Positions 41,236 through 48,039 of a stretch of DNA of 64,000 bases are shown here, one piece after another; position 1 is the first letter of the stretch, and each line of letters starts with the position of its first letter. This stretch comes from CAIWHR01 sp963816925 (GTDB lineage: Bacteria; Pseudomonadota; Gammaproteobacteria; Burkholderiales; Casimicrobiaceae): NCBI GenBank assembly GCA_963816925.1, contig CAWFMY010000027.1, forward strand, positions 186,001 through 250,000, in the 5' to 3' direction. The notes beneath the pieces were generated by a model, which did no database searches, had not been told where the DNA came from, and was given only the letters and a program-made list of their open reading frames with translations. The position numbers were made by a program, and so were the translations under genes.

Positions 41236-42008
41236 ATTCGGCAGTCATCAACGTCGTGCCGCGCAACAACGGCGCGAACGGCGCCCGGCGCAAGCTTGCG
41301 ATCAGCGTCCTGCGCTACAACCCGCAGGACCCGGGCAGCGTTCCGCACATGCAGACCTACGCGCTCGAGGAAGCGGACGGCATGACGCTGTTCATCGCGC
41401 TCAATGAGATCCGTGAAAAGCAGGACGCGTCGCTGCAGTTCGACTTTGTCTGCCGCGCGGGCATCTGCGGCAGCTGCGCGATGGTGATCAACGGGCGGCC
41501 CACACTCGCCTGCCGGACGCTGACGAAGAATCTGCCCGCGCAGATCACGCTGGCTCCGCTGCCGTACTTCGAGCTCATCGGCGACCTGTCGGTGAACACC
41601 GGCAAGTGGATGCGCGGCATGAGCGAGCGCCTCGAGGGCTGGCTGCACATGGTCGACCCCGACCCGGATCTGCGGCGGATCGAGCAGCGGATGGACCCCG
41701 ATCTCGCCGACAAGATCTACGAGCTCGACCGCTGCATCGAGTGCGGCTGCTGCGTGGCCGGATGCGGCACGGCGCGCATGCGCGAGGATTTCGTGGGCGC
41801 CGTCGGATTGAACCGCGTCGCCCGGTTCCGCCTGGACCCGCGCGATGCGCGGACCGACGACGACTACTACGACCTGATCGGCGACGACGACGGCGTGTTC
41901 GGCTGCATGTCGCTGCTCGCCTGCCACGACGTGTGTCCGAAGCAATTGCCGTTGGCCACACAGATCGCCTTCATCCGCCGCAAGATGGTGCGCGCGGGTT
42001 TGACGTAG
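41232..42008 (+). CDS. frdB: Fumarate reductase / succinate dehydrogenase iron-sulfur subunit
   Basis: A 258-residue subunit with three clusters: [2Fe-2S] (CRAGICGSC...C), [4Fe-4S] (CIECGCCVAGC) and a third motif completed by CHDVCPKQLP. The ATG overlaps the frdA stop (ATGA). A 12-bp gap separates it from the convergent regulator gene. Confidence 0.94.
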   Translation: MNSAVINVVPRNNGANGARRKLAISVLRYNPQDPGSVPHMQTYALEEADGMTLFIALNEIREKQDASLQFDFVCRAGICGSCAMVINGRPTLACRTLTKNLPAQITLAPLPYFELIGDLSVNTGKWMRGMSERLEGWLHMVDPDPDLRRIEQRMDPDLADKIYELDRCIECGCCVAGCGTARMREDFVGAVGLNRVARFRLDPRDARTDDDYYDLIGDDDGVFGCMSLLACHDVCPKQLPLATQIAFIRRKMVRAGLT

Positions 42009-42020
42009 GCACGCACGAGG

Positions 42021-42782
42021 CTAACAGCGACGGCCGGCGATCTGCTTCAGCGCCGACAGCGCGAACAGCTTCACCGACCGGCCCTGCACCTGGAGCAGTC
42101 CCTCTTCCTGGAAACGCGAGAACGCCCGGCTCACGGTTTCGAGCTTGATGCCGAGGTAGCTGCCGATTTCCTGCCGCGTCATGCGCAGCACGAACTCGGT
42201 CGACGAGTAGCCTCGCTGCTGGTACCGCTCGGACAGGTTGAGCAGGAATACCGCGAGGCGCTCCTCCGCCTGCATGCTCCCGAGCAGCAGCATCATGTCC
42301 TGGTCGCGCCTGATGTCACGGGACAGGAACCGGTGGATATTGTGCTGCAGCGTGACGCTGGTGCGGGCGAGCTTGGCGAGGCACGCGAAGGGCAACGCGC
42401 ACGCCGTGGTGTCCTCGAGCGCGACGGCGGCGCAGCCGTGGCGCTCGGAGCCGATGCCGTCGAGCCCGATGATGTCGCCGACCATGTGGTACCCGGTGAC
42501 CTGCTCGCGTCCGTCTTCGGCGAGGACGCTCGTCTTGCATGAGCCCTGCCGGATCGCGTAGAGCGCGGTGAAGGTCTCGCCGGCCTGGTAGAGCGTGTCG
42601 CCCCTTTTGAGACGGGACGAGCTCGAAATCACGGCATCGAGCTGCCGCAGCGTGTCCGCCTCGAGCCCCTCGGAAAGCTCGCGCATGGCGCGGCCGCTGC
42701 CGTGGATCGTGAACTCGCGCAACGGACCCGCCGTGGCGGCCCGGGGCGACGCCGGTGGGGACCGGAGGGTGAGGCTCGCCAT
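42021..42782 (-). CDS. CRP/FNR-family regulator without N-terminal Fe-S cysteines
   Basis: A 253-residue regulator aligned by eye with E. coli FNR over its whole length: effector domain (GDTLYQAGETFTALYAIRQG, GYHMVGDIIGLDGIGSERHG), dimer helix and winged helix (MTRQEIGSYLGIKLETVSRA). The recognition helix has Glu215, Ser218 and Arg219, equal to the FNR residues 209, 212 and 213 that read TTGAT. Of the four FNR cluster cysteines only the central one (TACALPF) is present; the N-terminal three are missing, so oxygen sensing by a [4Fe-4S] cluster is unlikely. FixK- or Dnr-like control is possible. The start at 42782 gives normal FNR length; its ribosome-binding site is weak. Candidate regulator of the FNR-like sites in this window. 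Confidence 0.85.
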   Translation of the reverse strand: MASLTLRSPPASPRAATAGPLREFTIHGSGRAMRELSEGLEADTLRQLDAVISSSSRLKRGDTLYQAGETFTALYAIRQGSCKTSVLAEDGREQVTGYHMVGDIIGLDGIGSERHGCAAVALEDTTACALPFACLAKLARTSVTLQHNIHRFLSRDIRRDQDMMLLLGSMQAEERLAVFLLNLSERYQQRGYSSTEFVLRMTRQEIGSYLGIKLETVSRAFSRFQEEGLLQVQGRSVKLFALSALKQIAGRRC

Positions 42783-42998
42783 CAGGATCGCAACCGTGAG
42801 CCCGCACGGGCGGTTGCACCGGACGCGGCGTTCAAATCGCGGGGGTCGGACACGTTTTTCCTCACCTGACTCCGCCTCGCTTGGTGGCGTAATGGCTTGC
42901 CGTGCCCGTCGGGGGACCTGCCTCGGGGAGGCAATGCCCAACTTTCTACACAACCCGGAAGAGACTTTTAGCGCCGGCCGCGGCGCGCCGTCTGTGCG

Positions 42999-43981
42999 TT
43001 AGCGCGCATAGGGGCCGGTGCGCCGGTTCGTTCCCGGCGGCCACGTCTCGTTGGCGTGCTGCAGCAGGGCCGGGTTGGTCCGGCAAGCGGCGATGAACTC
43101 GCGCACCTCGGGCGCGCGCCACGCGTCCCGATAGGCCTGCCATGCCTGCGCGAGGGACTCGTGGCGCAGGTCGGCGGGAGAGAACGGAAGGGCGTTCAGG
43201 AGCTTGACCTTGCCGTTGGGCACGACCAGCAGCATGGCCTGGGGACTTTCCAGCCTCGTCTCCATTTCCGTCAGGATATCCCACGGATAGATCGAAAGCG
43301 CGACGCCTTCGTCCCGCCCGGCCGCGCGTTCCCGCAGCGCGTCGACCGCCTGCCGCCATTCCAGGTCGGCTGCAGGCGATGTCATCCCATGCGGCCGCCG
43401 CGCGGCCGATGCGCATCAGGGGCCCCGTGACGAATGCGCCGCAACCCAGCGCGACCGCGAGATCGTAGGCAGCGACAATCTCGCGGATATTGAACCGGTT
43501 GGGGACGAAGACGAGCTGCGGCGACAGCCCGCGCGCGACCAGCCGTTCGATGGCGCCGGTGGCCGCCGCAAAGCTCGACCCGGGACGCACGCGCTCGTGC
43601 GTCGCGGCCGTCGCGCCATCGACGGAGATCTGCACGCATTGGACCGCAAGCTCGGCCAGGCGGTCTGCCGCCGTCGGCATCGATGCGGCTGCCATCGGTT
43701 TCGAGCTTGAGCGAAACCCCGGACTCGGCGAGCAGCTCGAAGATGTCCCAGCAGTGCGGCGCTCCGAGCGGCTCGCCGCCGCCGAACGCGACATACGGGA
43801 TGCCTTCATCGGCGATGCGCCGCGCGACGTCGAGCGCCTCGGCGCGCGTGAGCTCGTCGCGCCAGCCCTTGTCAGGACCCGATTCCTCGCAGCATGCGAT
43901 GCAGCGGGCGCTGCACCGGTTGGTCAGTTGCCAGGCAAAAAAAAGAGGCGCCCGGTACTCGTCGACCGCGCGCCCTGTCAT
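42999..43981 (-). CDS. Radical SAM protein (PqqE-like), third of the cluster, two frame breaks
   Basis: About 327 residues after repair. The radical SAM motif is C23-x3-C27-x2-C30, followed by the cluster-specific stretch EESGPDKGWRDEL and the GGGEPL segment. The C-terminal part (VVPNGKVKLLNALPF, DLRHESLAQAWQAYRDAWRA) is shared with its two paralogues and replaces a full SPASM domain; no auxiliary-cluster cysteine set is visible. Breaks lie near 43691 (extra G) and 43381 (missing base). It is the last gene of the cluster, 18 bp after the precursor-like peptide. Expected chemistry: AdoMet-radical modification of a peptide. Confidence 0.75.
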
Positions 43982-43999
43982 CGAGGAGAGTTCGGGTGA

Positions 44000-44155
44000 T
44001 CAGGTAAAGCGGATGTACGGCTGCGCCATGACCTGTTCGGAGACATCCTCCAGCTTGGGGGTTTCCCAGGCCTGCTTCGGGGTGGATGCCACCGGGCCGG
44101 CCGTCTTGCTTTCGGCCGTCTTGTCACCTTCCAGCTTCATGTCGAGTGGGCTCAT
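44000..44155 (-). CDS. Candidate RiPP precursor peptide, PqqA-like C-terminus (51 aa)
   Basis: A small ORF between two radical SAM genes, with GGAG 7 bases before its ATG at 44155. It starts 15 bp after the upstream gene and ends 18 bp before the next. The first 28 residues are polar (KLEGDKTAESKTAG); the end reads KQAWETPKLEDVSEQVMA then QPYIRFT. Against PqqA the pattern W1-x2-P4-x3-[ED]8-x9-Y18 is kept with exact spacing (W30, P33, D37, Y47), but the Glu that PQQ biosynthesis joins to Tyr is Met43 here. Inference: a leader recognised by the PqqD-like protein and a core modified by the radical SAM enzymes, giving a product other than PQQ. Expression and modification are unproven. Confidence 0.65.
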   Translation of the reverse strand: MSPLDMKLEGDKTAESKTAGPVASTPKQAWETPKLEDVSEQVMAQPYIRFT

Positions 44156-44170
44156 GTGTTCTCCGTCAGA

Positions 44171-45130
44171 TCAGACTTGGGCAACCGAAAACTTCTTCCA
44201 GCTGTTGGCTTCCGCTTGGCGCGACTCATCGCCGATCATGCCGCTTATTGCACGTTGCACCGCATCGCTCCGCCACGCGCCGCAGTACGCTTCCCACGCC
44301 GCGGCCAACGACTCCCGGCGCAGATCGGCGCAAATATACGGCAGGGCTGCTGCAACCTTCACCCAGCCGTTGGGCAGCACAAGCATCGTAGCCGGCGGCT
44401 CGTCCATGCTCCCGCGCAGCGCGTCTTCGATGGCGAACGGAATATAGCAGAGTTCCATAGCCTGTCCAATGCGTCCGGTCTCCTGCTCCAGAATCCGCAG
44501 GAACGCCTGGTAGGCGTGGGCGGCCGGCTCCAGCCGGTCCCACAGGCGCGCCGCCGTGCCGATGCGCATCAGCTTGCCGGTGTTGAAACGAAACGCCCCG
44601 AGTTCCCGCGCCCGCTCGATGACGGCCGGGAGCTCGTGGATGTTGAGCCGCGTGGGGGCGAACGTGACCTCCAGCGGAAGGCCCGCCGCGCGGACCGCGC
44701 GACAGGCGGCGTGGACCTTGGCGAGCGAACCGCCCGGGCGCTGGCGCTCGTAGGTCTCCTGGGTGTCGCCGTCGAGGCTGATCTGGATGGACCGGATAGG
44801 CAACCGCGCCAGGCGTTCGGCGACCGTCGCGTCGAAGCGCTGCCCGTTGGTCTCGATCTTGAGCTGGACCCCGCCGTTCCCGAGCGCTTCGGCGAGCGCC
44901 AGGAAGTGCGGGACGACCAGCGGCTCGCCACCGCACAGCATGACGTACGGGATGTCGTTCGCGACGATGTCCTCGGCGAGGCGCATCGCTTCGGCGGCGT
45001 CGAGCTCGTCGGCCAGCCGCTTTCCCGGCGCCGACTCGGTGCAGCAGTGCAGGCAGCAGAGGTCGCAATCGCGGGTGAGCTGCCAGGACACCAGCAGCGG
45101 CCCGCGCAGGCTGTCGATGCGCCGCGTCAT
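44171..45130 (-). CDS. Radical SAM protein (PqqE-like), second of the cluster
   Basis: An intact 319-residue protein. The AdoMet radical motif is C22-x3-C26-x2-C29 (DCDLCCLHCC), followed by TESAPGKRLADEL, LCGGEPLVVPHFL and ETNGQRF. The C-terminal region has VLPNGWVKVAAALPYICADL and then WEAYCGAWR, homologous to the other two but with only two cysteines, so the canonical SPASM clusters are probably absent. The ATG at 45130 overlaps the UbiA stop (ATGA). The precursor-like gene follows after 15 bp. Confidence 0.82.
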   Translation of the reverse strand: MTRRIDSLRGPLLVSWQLTRDCDLCCLHCCTESAPGKRLADELDAAEAMRLAEDIVANDIPYVMLCGGEPLVVPHFLALAEALGNGGVQLKIETNGQRFDATVAERLARLPIRSIQISLDGDTQETYERQRPGGSLAKVHAACRAVRAAGLPLEVTFAPTRLNIHELPAVIERARELGAFRFNTGKLMRIGTAARLWDRLEPAAHAYQAFLRILEQETGRIGQAMELCYIPFAIEDALRGSMDEPPATMLVLPNGWVKVAAALPYICADLRRESLAAAWEAYCGAWRSDAVQRAISGMIGDESRQAEANSWKKFSVAQV

Positions 45131-46056
45131 CCTGGCCACCACGCGGAAAGGAGAAGCCCGACGATGAACAACGTCACCCCGACCGCGTAGCACGCCACGA
45201 TGCTGCGGATCGCGGGCACGAAGAGCCGGGGCGATTCGAAGGTGTAGACCGCGCGCCGCCCGCTCGCCACGAGCAGGGGCACGGCGAACAGGGCAGCGAG
45301 GCACGCCTTGGGAAACACGCCCGCGACGACGCCCACCGGCACGACCAGCAGCCCCGCCGCGGCCAGGCCGAGGTAGAGCCAGACGGCGCGCCGGCGTCCG
45401 ACCCGGACGACCAGGTTCCGCTTGCCCACGAGGCGGTCCTGGTGGAAATCGGGTATCGCGTTGACGACGGCGAGCGCCATGATCAGGAATCCCGGCACGA
45501 GCGACGCCAGGAGTGCGCCCCACGACATCGCGCCGGTATAAAGATAGACGCTGCCGAGCACCATCCACGGTCCGTACGACAGCGCGATCACGAGCTCGCC
45601 CAGGCCGCGATAGGCCCAGCGGATCGGCGGCGCGACGTAGAAGATCGCGGCCATGCCGCCCAGCAGCGCGAACAGCAGGATCGGCCACCCGCCGCGGTAC
45701 GCGAGATAGGCGCCCACCGCCAGCGCCGCCGCGAATGCAACGATGCCGATCCACATGACCGACGACGACATCGGGGGCAGGTCCGCGGGGTTGAACACTC
45801 GATCGGTTCCCATCCGCGAATCGAAGTACTCGTTGAATGTCTCGACCCCCACGACGGCGAACACGACGCCGAGAAGCCCGCTCCAGAAGATGCGCGCGTC
45901 GAGCGTTCCGGTCGCCGCATACGCCCACGCCGCGCCCAGCCCATAGGGCAGCAATCCCGCATAAAGGAAAAAGCGGTACCGCACCATGCTGAAGATCGAC
46001 AGCACGCGCGTCACCGGCGACGGGCCCGACGCCAGATGGTCGGCCGGGGTGCTCAT
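45127..46056 (-). CDS. UbiA-family prenyltransferase
   Basis: A 309-residue membrane protein with about eight to nine helices. Both Asp-rich motifs for Mg-diphosphate binding are present: N75-x3-D79-x5-D85 (NEYFDSRMGTD) and D203-x3-D207 (DFHQDRLVGKRNL). The overall type is closer to MenA/UbiA quinone prenyltransferases than to heme O synthase. It is flanked by radical SAM genes on both sides with a 4-bp overlap downstream and a 16-bp gap upstream, so it is firmly part of that operon. Either it prenylates the small molecule or peptide made by the cluster, or it is a menaquinone gene lodged here; the operon position favours the first. Confidence 0.82.
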   Translation of the reverse strand: MSTPADHLASGPSPVTRVLSIFSMVRYRFFLYAGLLPYGLGAAWAYAATGTLDARIFWSGLLGVVFAVVGVETFNEYFDSRMGTDRVFNPADLPPMSSSVMWIGIVAFAAALAVGAYLAYRGGWPILLFALLGGMAAIFYVAPPIRWAYRGLGELVIALSYGPWMVLGSVYLYTGAMSWGALLASLVPGFLIMALAVVNAIPDFHQDRLVGKRNLVVRVGRRRAVWLYLGLAAAGLLVVPVGVVAGVFPKACLAALFAVPLLVASGRRAVYTFESPRLFVPAIRSIVACYAVGVTLFIVGLLLSAWWPG

Positions 46057-46072
46057 ACGGCGTCCACGCCGC

Positions 46073-47074
46073 TCATACGTAGACCCACTGGTGCAGCGAC
46101 GACGTCTTGCCGGGATCGCGGGACAGGTCGTCGATGAACTGCGCGACCCGGGGATCCTGCCAGGCGCGCTGGAAATTGCCCCAGATGTCCATCAGCGACT
46201 CCTTTCGCAGGTCGCCGCAGATGAAGGGCAAGGCATTGATGAGCTTGACGAGGCCGTTGGGCAGCACGATCAGCAGGGCCGCCGGGTGGTGCAGACGGTA
46301 GCGCAACTCGTCGAGCAATCCCATTTCGTGAAAGTGCACGCGCATCCGGCCGCGGTATTCCTCGGTCTTCCGGTGCAATGTCTCGAAGAACTGGAGGTAC
46401 TGCTCCTCGGTCAGCGCGAGCTTGTGCCAGGCCTTCACCGCGTTGCCGGTATACATCGTCCGGCCGGTGTAGAAGCTGTAGGCGCCGAGCTCGTAGGCGA
46501 GATCGATCGCCGTGCCGATCTCGTGGACGTTGAAGAACGTCGGCGAATAGTTCACTTCGATCGGCACGCCCGCGGCACGCAGGTTGCGCACGCCTTCGGT
46601 CGCCTTGTCGAAGTCGCCGCGCACGCGCATGCGGTTGAACGTCGCCTTCGTCGCGCCGTCGAGGCTCACCTGGACCGCCTTCACGCCGAGCGTCTTCAGG
46701 CGGTCGCAGTTCTCGGGCGTCAGATAGTGGCCGTTGGTCTCGATCTTGAGCTGGCCATCCCGCGCGCAGACGAATTCGACCATCTTGAAAAACAGCGGAT
46801 GGACCATCGGCTCGCCGCCCGAGAACGAAAGGTACGGGACTTCGTGGTCCATGAACTGCCCGAGGATGCTGAAGATCTGCGCCTCGTCGAGCTCGTCCTT
46901 GAACGCCTTGCCCGGCCCGCTCTCCTCGATGCAATGCAGGCACGCGAGATTGCACTCGTTGGTGATCTGCCACGCGACGTAAAGCGGCGCGCCGAGGTCG
47001 CCGGATTCGGTCGCGGCCGGCGTGGTGGCCGGCACGAGCGGCTCGCTCGGCGGATGGGCGGCTTGCACCGTCAC
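46073..47074 (-). CDS. Radical SAM protein (PqqE-like), first of the cluster
   Basis: An intact 333-residue protein. The motif C41-x3-C45-x2-C48 (ECNLACLHC) is followed by the shared EESGPGKAFKDEL, then FSGGEPMVHPLFF and ETNGHYL. The C-terminus has VLPNGLVKLINALPFICGDL and ESLMDIWGNFQRAW. I chose the GTG at 47074, four bases after the PqqD-like stop, with AGGA eight bases upstream; the open frame further upstream overlaps PqqD. It is the enzyme nearest to the peptide-binding protein, and thus the likeliest first-acting modifier. Confidence 0.82.
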   Translation of the reverse strand: MTVQAAHPPSEPLVPATTPAATESGDLGAPLYVAWQITNECNLACLHCIEESGPGKAFKDELDEAQIFSILGQFMDHEVPYLSFSGGEPMVHPLFFKMVEFVCARDGQLKIETNGHYLTPENCDRLKTLGVKAVQVSLDGATKATFNRMRVRGDFDKATEGVRNLRAAGVPIEVNYSPTFFNVHEIGTAIDLAYELGAYSFYTGRTMYTGNAVKAWHKLALTEEQYLQFFETLHRKTEEYRGRMRVHFHEMGLLDELRYRLHHPAALLIVLPNGLVKLINALPFICGDLRKESLMDIWGNFQRAWQDPRVAQFIDDLSRDPGKTSSLHQWVYV

Positions 47075-47078
47075 GATG

Positions 47079-47330
47079 TCAATCCTGCACCAGGCCCTTG
47101 AGGCGCAGGTCCGCGACGAACGCGCGGGCTTCGCGCTCGATCGCACCGTCGCGGTCGTCGTACAGCTCGTGCAGTCGCGCGACGAGCGCGGTTTCGTCGG
47201 CGCCCGCGTTGATCTCGCGGACGACGGCCGTCGCCACCGCGTTCAGCGTGAAGACCTTCTCGGAGCGGGTCTCGAACAGGACGCCGCCGAATTTCTCCTC
47301 GCGGAACTTCACATACTTTGACAGTCGCAT
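47079..47330 (-). CDS. PqqD-like RiPP recognition protein
   Basis: An 83-residue protein of the PqqD fold: a short beta-hairpin (VKFREEKFGGVLFETRSEKV), the typical LNAVATAVVREINAG segment and a winged-helix end (REARAFVADLRLKGLVQD). PqqD-type domains bind leader peptides and present them to radical SAM enzymes. It is the first gene of the operon, four bases before the first radical SAM gene. The start at 47330 gives the usual PqqD length. With no pqqB, pqqC or pqqE orthologue evident, I do not call it PQQ biosynthesis. Confidence 0.8.
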   Translation of the reverse strand: MRLSKYVKFREEKFGGVLFETRSEKVFTLNAVATAVVREINAGADETALVARLHELYDDRDGAIEREARAFVADLRLKGLVQD

Positions 47331-47497
47331 GGTGGTCGCTCTGAAGTCTGGCGGAATGGCCGCGCCGGGGAGAACCCCGACGCTTGCCCGGACCGCGGCG
47401 GGAGCCGCAAAGGTCGACATATTACTCCGGGCCCGGGCACGCCGATCGCGGGACCGGCGTAAAATCCTGCCACCCGCCAACGCCGGAGACTGGCAGC

Positions 47498-47890
47498 ATG
47501 TTCGGGCCGATCACGATCCCCTTCGGGGCGAAGATGTTGTTCAACACGGTGAAGCTGAAGCCGGGCGTTGCCATGGACGACGTCGAAATCGCGCTGGGCG
47601 AGATGTGCAACGTCGTCAAGGACACCTACGGCGGGGACAAGGGCGGCTTCATCGCCGGCCAGGTGTTCACGTTCTCGGGCTTCGTGTCGGACGAGGGCTC
47701 GCTCTCGGCATCGCGCCGCGCCGACGAGCACGTGGCGATCGTCACCTACTGGCGGACCTACGACGAGCACGAGCGCTCGCATGCCGACGCGATCTTCAAG
47801 GCGAAGTTCGGCGCGCTGGCCGCGATGTGCACCGAAACGAAGGAGCTGGGATACGACATGCTCTGGCAGGGCGCGCCCGAGACGCCCTGA
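47498..47890 (+). CDS. Protein of unknown function, divergent from the radical SAM cluster
   Basis: A 130-residue soluble protein that I do not recognise with certainty. It has no signal peptide or membrane helix. The alternation of strands and helices (AIVTYWRTYDEHERSHADAI, and FIAGQVFTFSGFVSD) suggests a ferredoxin-like alpha/beta fold such as dimeric monooxygenase-like proteins. The ATG at 47498 has GGAG upstream; a TAAAAT at 47460-47465 could be its -10 box. Because it is divergently arranged 167 bp from the PqqD-like gene, it may belong to the same pathway, but this is only positional. Confidence 0.6.
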   Translation: MFGPITIPFGAKMLFNTVKLKPGVAMDDVEIALGEMCNVVKDTYGGDKGGFIAGQVFTFSGFVSDEGSLSASRRADEHVAIVTYWRTYDEHERSHADAIFKAKFGALAAMCTETKELGYDMLWQGAPETP

Positions 47891-48039
47891 TGGCGGTTCC
47901 CCGGACAGGCGCATCCCGCGCAGGGGGCTGATGAAGCCCGGCCACGGTGGACGCAAATCGAATGCGCAAGGACGTGCCCAAGCTGAAGATGAAGCGCGAT
48001 ATCATTCGCGCGTGCTTTTCCTGACGGAGTACGAAGAAA

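Noticed and set aside
43999..47330. Calling the radical SAM locus PQQ biosynthesis
   Set aside because: No pqqB or pqqC, three instead of one radical SAM enzymes, no cross-link Glu in the peptide, and an added UbiA protein.
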